From Phoronis australis (Eukaryota; Phoronida; Phoronidae): a DNA stretch of 64,000 nucleotides. This document shows positions 33,401 through 44,980 of this stretch, one piece after another. The stretch lies in NCBI GenBank assembly GCA_002633005.1, contig NMRA01000150.1, positions 530,453-594,452 on the forward strand. The letters run 5' to 3'. The notes under the pieces were generated by a model. It saw only the letters and a list, made by a program, of their open reading frames with translations. It did no database searches and was not told where the DNA came from. Numbering within the stretch: position 1 is the first letter of the stretch; each line of letters starts with the position of its first letter. A program made the position numbers and the translations under genes.

Positions 33401-36400
33401 GATTTAGAGTAATTCCATTGGCTTCAGTCACAGGCATATCCATTGTTTTTGATGTCAAAATATCTCAAATGACTCAATTTTTAAAATTATATTTATTGAG
33501 GTAGTAATATATATAGTCATCTTAAGTAAAAAACACTTAATCTTCCAAATGGTCAATTTAAAACCAGGTGACAGACGTACCATCTGCAGCGGTCAACAGA
33601 ATTTAGAGTTACTAATATCTGTTTAAGTAAGAATAAAAAAAATAGAATGTTCGACTTAGATATTATATTTCATCAATGGAAGCCTAGCAACACAAAAGAA
33701 TGGTGTCTAACATAAAATAATGTCCTAATCACTAGAAACACTAGAATGCATTGCTCCATAGTTTCAGAATCAGTAAAAATAGAAAAATGTTCACTTACTA
33801 ATATTGAAGTCTCTTGCAAGAAGGCTACCTGAAGGTACTGTTAAGTGAATGTTAAGATTTGTGTCTTTTAGAACAACAAACATGATATCATCATTCTTCA
33901 AGTAGATCCTCATTACATGGTAAGTGGCTGTAAGGTATAAATACAATATTGATAATGAAGAGTCTTCATAGTATAAATACAATATTGATAATGAAGAGTC
34001 TTCAAAGTATAAAGACAATATTGATAATGAAGAGTCTTCAAAGTATAAAGACAATATTGATAATGAAGAGTCTTCTAAAGTATAAATACAATATTGATAA
34101 TGAAGAGTCTTCAAAGTATAAATACAATATTGATAATGAAGAGTCTTCAAAGTATAAAGACAATATTGATAATGAAGAGTCTTCAAAGTATAAAGACAAT
34201 ATTGATAATGAAGAGTCTTCATAGTATAAAGACAATATTGATAATGAAGAGTCTTCATAGTATAAAGACAATATTGATAATGAAGAGTCTTCATAGTATA
34301 AAGACAATATTGATAATCAAGCGTCTTCAAATAGATAATCCTAATGTGGTCAGCAAGTTACGAAGACAAATGAGTTAAATAAATTTCAACTTTGGAATTA
34401 TTTTTAACTAGAAGCAGTATTATAGAGGGACCAACATTATAACCAACATATTTCATAGTGATAAACATTGGCATAATGCAGTCAATCATCATCCCTAATT
34501 TTGAGAAAGATACAGTGTTGCTTACCATACATAGCTTTTAGATACATAGAGTCACTCACCGTCTCTAGCCTTGAGATACATATAGTCACTCACCGTCTCT
34601 AGCCTTGAGATACATATAGTCACTCACCGTCTCTAGCCTTGAGATACATATAGTCACTCACCGTCTCTAGCCTTGAGATACATATAGTCACTCACCATCT
34701 CTAACCTTGAGATACATATTCACTCACCGTCTCTAGCCTTGAAATACATATAGCCACTCACCGTCTCTAGCCTAGAGATACATATAGTCACTCACCGTCT
34801 CTAGCCTAGAGATACATAGTCACTCACCGTCTCTAGCCTTGAGATAGATATTCACTCACCATCTCTAGCCTTGAGATACATATAGTCACTCACCATCTCT
34901 AACCTTGAGATACATATTCACTCACCATCTCTAGCCTTGAAATACATATAGTCACTCACCGTCTCTAGCCTTGAGACAGATATTCACTCACCATCTCTAG
35001 CCTAGAGATAATCATATAGTCACTCACCATCCCTAACCTTGAGATACATATTATTCACTCACCATCTCTAGCCTTGAGATAAATGTAGAGTCCATGAGGG
35101 AGCACTAGTACTTTTTTCATTGATGTATAGTTCTTCAGCATCTGACACTCATTGTTTTCAAAGTCAATGTTCATGCTGTTGATGATGAACTTCATCTCCG
35201 CCTGCTTGGAGTCCACATCCAGACACGCCTTGAAGTCTACGTTGGAATAATAGCTCTTGTACATCCTGCAGCCAGTATCTGGCCTAGACGGAGGCTTACT
35301 AAGACTGCATGACACAAGAATGACATCACTTGGAGAGCTCGGCGACGCAACTGATGAACATGCACTTGAAGATGTAGTGACAGCCGATGAACTAGATGGT
35401 CTGCTGGCATCAGCAGTACTCAACAAGGCGTTGGGTGTGCCCAGTGGCATAACTGACATGGTCACTTGACTGATTGTATTTCCTGATATGTTGGTAGAAG
35501 CTGGTAACAGGGATTGGACAGCTGATGAGCTGGTTGGTGGATTGTAGTTATGGAAAACAAAAGTTGACGTGTTGGCAGACATAACAGGCTGGGGAATTGG
35601 AACATGTAATGCTGAAGAAGAAGCTGTTGTTTCTGATGCATTTCTGCTGCACGCATTGACTGTAGGTGCAGTTGGCTGGTTAGATAGTGTGGTTGAGGTA
35701 GTAGGCACACTTATGGGATGTTCTGAGCTGCTGGTCACTGGAGTCATCAGTGGCATTACTGCAACTGGACACTGGTCAGATCTTGGCACCCGAGTTGACA
35801 TCACTGGAGCTTGAGTGCAGCTGGTCATCTCCAGTAGACTGGTCATGGTCGGCATACTCAGTAAGCAGTTACTACTAGCAGATACACTCACGCCACTAGA
35901 GCCTGGACAAGATACACTCACTGAAATGGTGTCTGGTGTGGAGACACTCACGGCACTAGAGGCTGGACAAGAGACACTCTCGGCACTGGTGTCTGGTGCA
36001 GAGACCCTCACAGCAGTGGTATCTGATGTGGAGACACTCACAGCACTGGCGCCTGGACAAGAGACACTATCCACACTGGTGTCTAGTGTAGAGACACTTA
36101 CAGCACTGGTATCTGATGTGGAGACACTTACGGCACCAGTGTCTGGTGTAGAAACACTCACGGTGCTGATTTCTGGTCCCGAGACATGCATGACATTGGT
36201 GTCTGATACGTAGACACTCACAGTGTTGATGTCTGGTCCCGAGACACTCACTATACTGGTGTCTGGTGAAGAGACATTCAAGGCACTAGTGGTTGGTCCA
36301 GAGTCACTTGCAGTGTTGGTCTCTTGTCTGCAGATAGCAGCTGCAGTTGTAGTTCCAACACTAGAAACAACGCATTGGCCCTCTTGGTGTTGGCCCTCTT

Positions 36401-39400
36401 GGTGTTGGCCCTCTTGGTGTCGCCGACATGGCTGAGGTACTGACAGAGGTGAGGTAGTAGGAGGGTTTGAAGCAGAACTACCAATGTCAAGAACCCTTGC
36501 GACACCAACTGAACGGGGAGGTGGTCGCAGTGATGAGCTTGACTGCACCAACAAATGAGAAGGTCTGGTATGTGCAATTGAATTGGATGTGCTTACTGTC
36601 ATGGAATTTGTTGTGGTCGGCTTATTGAAACTGGACAGAATGCAGGCAATACGTCTGGCAGTGCCTGAAGTGAATGCAGTTGATACACTAGTGGATGATG
36701 TCTGACTGGTGATGATATTGTTACCACAAGACAGCGATGGTGAGGCCACTGTACACGATGTACTCCCTGTTTGTGACAGTAGTCCTTGTTGGCAGCCATC
36801 TTGGGTGAGCACGGTAGATGTTGTAACACTTTCATCCACAGAATCACTAGATACTCTCTGTTCCCCGTCAGCAGGACTAGAGTGCACTGTGTCCTGAAAG
36901 TGGTGATCAGCACCAGACTGTTGACTAGACAACTGTGCTGTAGCTGTGTCAGGGGACTCTGACAAAGTATAGTCCTGTGTATCAATCACAAGTACGTCGT
37001 CTTCCCAATGCACATCAACACCACTGACCTCGTCTGGTGTGGAGCTCAAAATGGCTGCCACTTTGTTCCTGCTCCCTTCGCTCATTCCCGATGGCTGAGT
37101 GGTTCTCAATTCAATTAATTTCCCACACTGGCTATGATCTGATTCTCCAACAGTCCTATTGACAACAGTAACACTGTCACTAGCTGCTTGTTCATTTGCC
37201 GAAGAAACATTGGTGCAGGAATGAGCACAGTCAGAGTCAATGTCTCTTCCTTGGCTGTTAACTTTTTCAGTAGCAGGCTGTTTCTGCTGTACATGTTTTG
37301 AACCGCTACTTTCAGCATGTGATTCATCCGCACTAGATGTTTCCTTAATCAAATTATCAAGATTGTCCATTTGTTGATCAGCCTGGTCATTACCTTGACT
37401 CTGCTCTGAAAAAATTTCAGCACCACGTCCATTATCTGCATGAGTAACATGGCTACTGTTAACACTACTTGGGGAAGTCAGGAGCACTGTTTCAGCAAGT
37501 GTGGGAACTGTTTGTGAGGTATGAGACGAACATGCACATGTGTTGACTGTGCAGTTTGTTACCTTCCTACTAACTTCCAAAGAACTAGAACCAGAAACCG
37601 TTGTATCCAAGAGTTCAGCAAGTGTCTTCGATTCAAAGCCGGCTATGCCAGAACATCTGGTAACAGCTTGTTTTGCCCTGTCAACAGAGGTTTCATTAAC
37701 TGAACTTGACTCAGAGCTGGACGTGTTATTGGTACTCCTAAGTGAAACATTAGCAGTAACACTTTGTGTACTTCCAGTTGTCCTGGGTAATGTTGACGTT
37801 CCACAATATGACTTTGAGTTAACAACTGCTCTTTCACAAGCAGACTTGGCTCTTGTAGAAATATCAATGGTTGGCGAGGAAGGACTATTTTCTTTGGTGT
37901 TAGTCTGGCTGTCAATACTTGTCGACAGCCAATCACTGGTGAAGATATCCAGCGGTGAGGCTGATCCGTCTTCCTGGTCATTGCTATATCCTACAGTTGA
38001 CAGCGAGTCCCTCCTCTCCACAGTATTGCGTGACCCTTCCATAGAGTTCAAGGACATCATCTCTGAAGTTACTGGCAGCACAACATTGCTTGTTCTCACA
38101 GTAGAAGACACAGCTACAGACGAAGACTCATCATCAAACGCTTGAGTCCAAAGGGAATCCTCATCATCATCAGAATTAGCAGCAGAGACATTTCCCCACT
38201 TTTCCAGTTCTGAAGGAATTTTAATTGGTTCACTATCATCGTCATCATCGTCTGCTGTAAAAATATCTTCTAAACTTTCTAACTGTACATTGTCACCACT
38301 ACGCACTCTACTTGGAGGAACATAGAGATGAGTATTGTTCAACACAAGCTGTCTTGCAGAGTAGTCACCTTCTAGTCTACTGAGTATGACACTACAAGGT
38401 TTAACACGTGGATCAATGTCAGACACGTCTGGGATGTATTGCCGTCGCTTCTTTAGTTTATGGCCACTGTGCAACCTGTCTGCACAAGGTCGTTTTGATG
38501 CTGGACCTGAAAACAATAAATATTTTTTGAGAAATGATCATTATATCTAAAAAAATCAAAAAGCATTACCAGGCTTGCCACGGTATGTATCACAAACAAG
38601 CCGACTGGTTGAATTTATTCTGGCAATGCAAATGTGTAAATTGACTACACTGTCGACAAATTAGAAATACAAACCTAATCAACCTTTCATTTGAATTACT
38701 TATTGACAAGAACAGCACAGGAAAGTTAAACATAGCATGAACTCATCCTATGTCCAAAAAACAACACAGGAAAGTTAAAAGCAGCTTCATTAAATCTCCA
38801 TTAGACCACTAAGCAATGTGAAATTGATCTCATTTGTTCCTTAGTCAAACTAAAGCTGATTTATGGGCTTGACAATCGGTAATTAGTTGAGAGCAGATGC
38901 TCGGTAATTACTGGAGAGCTGGTGCCAGGGGGTCATCGACAATCAGTTCCTAAAACTGACAATCGGTAATTCGTTGACAGGAGGTGCCAGGGGGTCATCG
39001 ACAATCAGTTCCTAAAACTGACAATCGGTAATTCGTTGACAGCAGGTGCCAGGAGGACATTGACAATCAGTTCCTAAAACTGACAATCGGTAATTCGTTG
39101 ACAAGAGGTGCCAGGGGGTCATCGACAATCAGTTTCTAAAACTGGCAATCGGTAATTAGTTGAGAGCTGGTGCCAAAACGTCATCAACAATCAGTTCCTA
39201 AAACCACTTCTTATTTGGGTAAGGAACAAAATGAAATCTGTTTTAGAATTATGACAAGAGGCCTAAATCAAACGATAGTTTCTTTGATGAAACGTGGCTT
39301 TAAAGTCACGTTAAAAATAATTCTACCGAGGTCCAAGTTACAAAAGGAAATTTTACTGATATTGAGTTTATTCTCAAAAATCAACAGTAGAATTCTGTCC

Positions 39401-42400
39401 CAGAGTCAACATCGCTCTCAATGATCAAGGGATTACTAAAACTGTACCTCTGACCACTGTACCTCTGCGTTACATTTTCACCTATCAACAGAACAGCTCC
39501 GCCTCTGAGTTAAGACTCCTTAAGAGTTTCAATTTAAGTTCATAGTTCAAGTTTGTCATTTGAAGCACGAATCATTTACTTATGCCAAAACGTTTAGAAC
39601 ATTATCTTGCTCAGATCTGGTCAGATAATCTCCACATACCAGATGTGGTATTTGCATTTTGCACATGAAAAAAGCAAAACATTATGAATGTTGTGATATT
39701 GGCCATCAAAAGCAAGGCCAAGTGACCATCAAAAGCACGGCCAAGTGACCATCTCAGCTTTTGATAACGTCTTCTGTTTCCCCAACTCATAAATTGGTGG
39801 TCTTGGAATTTCTGAGCAGACTCACAAAATGTCGTCGATTTCCATGACATCTTGATTGGCAGTTCTATGTGAGCCAACTCATGGACGAGAAGGTCATGCC
39901 ACCTGGTGACTGAAGCACTAATGACAACCATTTATTAGACAAAGTATTAACATGTATCAGTAGTACCGTGATGCCGCCATTAATAAATTCGAAATATTTT
40001 AACAGTCCTTTTAAGGACCAAAACAAAAAATGACATTTTGTTCCCTCAGTACTGTGTTAAAAAAGTAAAATGATCATGAAAGCGCCCTCATGTGGGCTGT
40101 ATCAGTCACTGATCCCGAAACAGCCCTCTTGCATATTTTTTGTTGGTGGCCATTGACAAAAAACTGTGACTGACCTGACCACTGCCTCAACAGTTTGGGG
40201 CGAGGTTCTCTCTCATCTAACTGACCATCCGACTCTCCCGATAAGATATCTTGTCGCTTGCTTGGTACAGAGTGGCGTTCCCTGGAAGCACATGGTGCTA
40301 TACGGACCAGTTGGTTGAAAGAGGGTGGCCGGTTGCCATACAACAGGTCAAGTGTCTGGTCGTAGTCTAACTCAAAGAATGGTGCTCTCACTGACTGAGA
40401 AATGTCTTGTATGACACGACGAATTTTCAGCGAGTCATGAGTGAGCTTGTCTTTGAAGAACAAGGATATTCGACGTTTTGTGTCGTCCACTGAAACAAAC
40501 AAGAGATATTCAAAACAAGCAAAACAAACAGTTTTGCAAGTTCAACAATCTATGTGTGTACATTATCATCCATTTTTTTCATACTTACAATTCATAATTG
40601 CTGGTGCAGATGTTTAGTAACACCACGTGGATACACTTAGTACACAGAACTAAACCTTCCCCAATGCACAACTATATACAGTAGTAATTTTTCAATTCTG
40701 ACACAGTCTCTGGAATTTGCAACACTAATATGTATTGGTTCTAAAAGTTGGGACATGGGCGATTTTATCGTTCATCATATTATTCAAATTTCGGACACAG
40801 TGAAAATAGACTTGGCAGTTACCATTTATAATGAAGTCACACGAAATAGACTTGGCAGTCACCGTTATAAAGTCACAGGAAATAGCTGCCTACACAGTAT
40901 TTATATTTGTGCCCGTAACTTGTAACGGGTAAAAGATGATTTGTTTACCTGACATAACTTGTAACAGGTAAAAGATGGTTTGTTTACCTGACATAACTTG
41001 TAACAGGTAAAAGATGGTTTGTTTATCTGACATACGCTCTGGTTGAAACGAAGCCACTGGTTGTGAAAGTCACGTTCTCGCGAACCACCAGGAATGGTTG
41101 TTAAACTAACAGCGATCACTGATCTATGCAGATGTTCAACTTGTTCATAGATCAATGCAGTTTTTCAACATGTTCACAGATCTATGCAGCTGTTCAACTT
41201 GTTCAGAGATCTATGGAGCTGTTCAACATATTCACAGATCTCTGCAGCTATTCAACTTGTTCACAGATCTATGGAGCTGTTCAAAGTCAAAAAGTAGGTC
41301 ACACCAGTTCAGTGTACATTTTTAAAACCTATATAAATACACAGTGACCATGTTGTGGTTAGGGAGAGAACAGTGTTTACTACTAACATAAAAATTTACT
41401 TTGAGTTTTGAATTTTTGCTGTGGAGATGACTTGTGGTGCTAAATGTATTCTAGAATACATAAACCATCGAATATAGAAAGTTGCTTTTTGCTTTTTTTC
41501 TGCATAATTAATAATGATTGGGAAGGTTGGTCTGGTTTTCTTTTCTTATTCTCAATGTATATGTGTATGCGTTGCCTTTTTGTTGTACATTCACTTTGCG
41601 ACTTACAAGCCCATGTTGTGGCTGGGTAGCATTTGCTACAGGTCACTAAAATACATGATTTATTGAGTGATTGATTGATTGATATAGACACACAATACTA
41701 ATCAAGCAGATGTCTTGAAGCCTTACAGTTCTGTGTAGTATCGAATGCCTCCTGAGGTATACTCAAATGATCACATATACCCTGGCAGCAGCCTACTTTG
41801 ATGTAGACAAAGATGGCAGGCAAGAAGTCTCCAAAGTGTACAAAGCTATACTCAATGTCTTCTTTAGGGATGACCAGATCTCTCTTACCTGAAACAGACA
41901 ACAGAGGTCACACCAACCAGTCAATGGTCTTTTGGGTCACCTCATTAAAGGAACCATTTGTCACATTTGTTCTGTGTTATGAATTCTAATCAAATCATGC
42001 TACTGATTTACAAAAAATGTACAATATTTTCATTTTCAATTCATGTTCTGTACACAGAATTACCCCAAAAAACAACCATGGAAATGTCAATAACTACGTC
42101 ACTGATCAAACTGTTGTGTAGATTCCATTTTAAAAGTAAAGCAGTTATTCACATAACGGTAATTTACCACATATTTGCCAGACTTGTAATCAAATACCAA
42201 GACTATAACATTAGATACCGTTCCTTGGGATACCACAGACAATCATTAAGGTATATAGTCATTTCTTTAACAGTTAATAATAATGCACCGTTTTTTCCCT
42301 CAGACACTTACTGTATGAACTATTACAGAAAAATACGGTGTTTCAAGGATGGTGTATGGACTATTAGAATGTATGAAATATAAGAAAAATTACAGTACTC

Positions 42401-43122
42401 CTAGACTTTTGAAGACAATGTTGAATGATACAGACCAGCCACACTATCATGATTATCATGATTATCATGAGTACTGCATGGGGCCAAGATACTTACATCA
42501 CTCCCAAACAAATGATTTCATTTTCTTACTAAATGAATTAAACCCCACAAACATATTTTTTGACATTGACCATTACTCGACAGTGTCTGGATATGACATC
42601 ATAGCTGCACCCAAATGAATATTGTGTAGGGTCTCCTGCTTCACCCTAATCGGTGGCAGGAGACAATAATCGATGGATTTTGTCATGAATATTGAATTTG
42701 CATAGGGCGATTTTTGGACTAAGAAAAAATGTGTAAAAAATTAATTCGCAAATCTCTTTGTGTCACGTGTAAACTAGCAACAGGTGCTCCTCTATGACGT
42801 GCTTCACATGAAACATTGCCAGATAAATCCATGTATTTGTTCAAATAACTTTGACTCCCAAACTAGCAACATTTTACAATTACCTACAATTCTTGGAAAA
42901 TCTACAACTGAACACTTGACTAGGAGAGAATAAACTTAAGTAGTCATAGTAGACATGATTTACGGTCATGAAAACACTTACTAAAATGTGGTACTTACCA
43001 TCAATGGATATGTAGAAGCCAACATACGTAAAATAGACAGATGATGGATACTCTTTATGTATACCTATTCTCACTTGAACACAGCTGAGAGGTATGCTCT
43101 GTTTGTATATCACTGGCTCCAT
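27423..43122 (-). CDS. Giant SUMO-ligase-like protein: SENP6/7-type PH-like domains plus C-terminal NSE2/MMS21-type SP-RING (9 exons, 1986 aa)
   Basis: Exons (minus): 43122-42999, 41888-41727, 40489-40175, 38506-35063, 33927-33799, 32140-30721, 29033-28949, 28032-27860, 27531-27423. All introns are GT-AG and all eight junctions keep one frame (5961 nt). TAA lies two codons before the start ATG. Residues about 14-145 resemble the PHL domain of SENP6/7 (FLPAIFVYIKV at 63-73; ISLFFKDKL at 103-111; VIQDISQSVRAPFFELDYDQ). Residues 200-1300 are Ser/Thr-rich and acidic. A second PHL-like region spans about 1302-1440 (RPVVLLFKL, KVLPFDPRN). A Gln-rich stretch is at about 1665-1725. SIM-like VIIEE is at 1869 and VMVVEEE at 1900. 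The SP-RING has NSE2-like PVKNKVCGHSY, with zinc ligands C1927, H1929, C1952 and C1957. Ordinary NSE2 is about 250 aa with an SMC5-binding helix, which is absent here. Alternatively the last three exons are a separate NSE2 gene. Confidence 0.8.
29205..30140. repeat. About 190-bp tandem repeat, 4-5 degenerate units
   Basis: Units start GGCCACTAGGAGGTGCTGC and continue with a TGAAAATCAAACAGCACTGG-like block, a CATTGACATCACATA-like block, a TTTCATTGAAATCTGTC-like block and CAACACTTGAAAAG. Copies begin near 29210, 29630, 29770 and 29945, with partial units between. It lies between exons 6 and 7 of the SP-RING gene. Confidence 0.75.
30614..30641 (-). CDS. Candidate 28-nt cassette exon in the SP-RING gene, normally skipped
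   Basis: The acceptor CACACAGAG|T and donor CGAG|GTAATT bracket a 28-nt frame (SGDVDVSINE with the upstream AG). It joins in frame to the 32140-30721 exon but leaves phase 0, while the next exon (29033) needs phase 2. Inclusion would therefore shift the frame before the SP-RING. The frame also stays open past this donor to about 30395. It is either a regulatory poison exon or not an exon. Confidence 0.2.
32755..33000. repeat. Two adjoining minisatellites (about 30 bp x 5, then about 20 bp x 6)
   Basis: First come units of TAGGGGGCATAGCTATATTG plus GACAC (32758-32877). Then GGTGATATGGCAGATAGGGA units follow (32880-32975). They lie in the intron between exons 5 and 6 of the SP-RING gene. Confidence 0.85.
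33935..34328. repeat. Minisatellite, 34-36 bp x 11
   Basis: Very homogeneous units of AGTATAAAGACAATATTGAT followed by AATGAAGAGTCTTCAT stand immediately next to the exon 5 acceptor (33927) of the SP-RING gene. Frames are open on both strands through the array because of its composition. Confidence 0.95.
34541..35075 (-). repeat. About 34-bp minisatellite with 16 copies of the exon 4 splice donor
   Basis: On the minus strand the real exon end CTCAAGGCTAGAGATG|GTGA (boundary 35063/35062) is followed by 15 further copies of the same exon-end plus donor, alternating CG|GTGAGTGA and TG|GTGAGTGA. Units are 30-36 bp. Each carries about 20 bases of coding-exon end and about 12 bases of intron. Confidence 0.95.
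35890..36320 (-). repeat. Coding minisatellite, 30-bp unit encoding a 10-residue Ser/Thr repeat (about 14-15 copies)
   Basis: Within the 3444-nt exon of the SP-RING gene, 10-residue units such as VSVSTPDTSA, VSVSTSDTSA and VSVSCPGASA repeat in tandem at about residues 930-1070. The frame is preserved throughout. The opposite strand is also open across it, which is a by-product. Confidence 0.9.
36370..36422 (-). repeat. Coding microrepeat, 15 bp x 3 (EGQHQ)
   Basis: TGGCCCTCTTGGTGT repeated three times encodes EGQHQEGQHQEGQ in the SP-RING gene. Confidence 0.9.
38865..39205. repeat. Minisatellite, about 60 bp x 5
   Basis: Units contain AAACTGACAATCGGTAATTC, a GTTGACAGCAGGTGCCAGG block and ATCGACAATCAGTTCCT. 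It lies in the intron between exons 3 and 4 of the SP-RING gene. Confidence 0.9.
40905..41292. repeat. Two minisatellites: 40 bp x 3 (40905-41033) and 28-29 bp x 6 (41125-41292)
   Basis: The first has units ACTTGTAACAGGTAAAAGAT plus GGTTTGTTTACCTGACATA. The second has units TGTTCACAGATCTATGCAGC plus TGTTCAAC. Both lie between exons 2 and 3 of the SP-RING gene. Confidence 0.85.
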
Positions 43123-43279
43123 AACTTACATATCAAGGTAACTGTAATGAAGAACACACTATAATAATATAACTGAGATAAAACCTGTGTACAATAGGTC
43201 CCCTAAATAACTTGTCTAGAATAACAATAAAATTGGTTGAAAACAGTTGTGTTTACCACTAGCTCCAGAATTTAAGAAA

Positions 43280-43665
43280 TGGTTCAGTGTAATAATATAG
43301 CTCACAACAATCACAAATGCATAATGTATTACATGGCTCACAGACTCATGGGGTGTAATATGGCTCACAGCAATCACAAATGTACAATGTATTACATGGT
43401 TCACTGATATCATACAGAGTAATAATGTGGGTCACAGCAATCACAAATGCACAATGTATTACATGGTTCACTGATATCATACAGTGTAATAATGTGGGTC
43501 ACAGCAATCACAAATGCACAGTGTATTACATGGCTCACTGATATCATGAACTCACAATGTAATAACACAGCTCACTGTAGTCATGAAGGCACACTGACAG
43601 TAATAAAATGGCTCACTATAAACATGAAATACACACTGTTATAATACGGCTCAACGTAATCATGA
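43280..43665. repeat. Minisatellite, about 66-bp higher-order unit
   Basis: Alternating blocks CACAGCAATCACAAATGCAC, AATGTATTACATGG and TTCACTGATATCATACAG repeat from just upstream of the first coding exon of the SP-RING gene, so they lie in its promoter or 5' intron. Confidence 0.8.
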
Positions 43666-44734
43666 AGTACACAAAAACAAAAAAGAATCAGTCTGATGTG
43701 TTTTGCACAGCCTCATAGTTGGGCCCATTGCACAAAACACCCGAGCTAAAACTCAAAAGAGCCATTATCGATTAATAGCTTCTTCGTGAAAAAAGTTTTC
43801 AAGTCTGCCATCTTTTGTAAGACAATAGACGTACTTTTCCATTTGTTGCAGGGATATAGACGTGATTGCTCCATAGCCTATAAAAAGGTAGGCAAGACTC
43901 TATCATGTGTTTAAAAGTTTGAATGTCCGCACCACGTCCAGGACACATAACTGGGCTACCTTATATTAGTTTTTGGCCAAACTAGAGTTAAGAAGTGGAA
44001 AACAAAAATGATGCTATAGTGCAGCATGTCAACAGCGTGACATTTTGTTTTCTGTATACTATTGTTAAGCGGAGGATGATACTTGATTAATATTGAAACG
44101 TTGCGTTCATGCTACACTCTAACATCGTTTTTGTTTTTCGTTTCTTACAGCTATGCATATGCCCAGTGATGCGTCTGTGTCAAACTAAATTACAGTGACC
44201 AGTTAAAATTTGAATGACTTGTCTTATGCCTATCTGTCAGGTACCTTTTGGTTTGATCACATTGGGAAAGTTCTCTGTGGTTTATCTATAGGGATTAAAC
44301 AATACCCTTTGGGCTGCTGACAGGGTACGTTACCCAGCTGAGTGCACTCATCCCGAAGCATTCGTAGCATATCGGAACAGCAGAACACTTGCTCCTATCT
44401 TTGGAGTCCGTTTTTTCATAGCCGTCAATAGCTATAATGACCCCGATCCAGGAAATATTGAGAGTTCTTTAAATTGAAAGATTGCTAAGCTTATTATTCA
44501 CTAATTCCAACCTTCAAATGACCACCAGCTATTTAGTGTTCTCCACAATAAAAATTCCAAACTTAAAGCAAATTTTCATTTGCCATACATCACACTTTCT
44601 TTGTAACAATCAACACAATGGGGATAGGCCTACCTATTTCTATGTTTTCAAATTGTTACACTAAAATGGTATTAAGATTATCTCAAACCTTATTTAGAGG
44701 CCTCCATTCTAACTCGTATATCAAAAAGGCTTTG

Positions 44735-44980
44735 CTCTTAAAAGTCCATCGTGACGCAACACAAGTTTGTAGTAGTATCGCTCTACCCAAGATACACCAC
44801 GCTGGTCACAGTCCTTCGTGACCCAGTATCTGACTAACATAAATTCCTTTGGCTGGTCACACTTCTCCGTGATGCAACACGTGTAGGCAGTATCTTACTA
44901 CCCAAGATTCCTCTTGCTGGTCACAGTCCCCAGTGACGCAACAAGTGTATAGTATCTTATTACCCACGATGCAAGTGAAA
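44735..44980. repeat. Degenerate tandem repeat, about 75-80 bp x 3
   Basis: Units contain GCTGGTCACAGTCCT, a CGTGACGCAACA(A/C)GTGT block and AGTATCTTACTACCCAAGAT. Confidence 0.7.

Noticed and set aside
33791-34378. Long frames on both strands in the 34-36-bp array
   Set aside because: Repeat translation only. Only the end at 33799-33927 (minus) is a real exon of the SP-RING gene.
35257-38145. Plus-strand frames opposite the 3.4-kb exon, including a 201-codon one
   Set aside because: They mirror the biased Ser/Thr codons of the minus-strand exon. The minus frame has matching splice phases at both ends and the plus frames have none.
39611-39931. Minus frame resembling a protease motif (HELAHIE)
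   Set aside because: An isolated HExxH-like string in an intronic frame with no splice sites or other family features.
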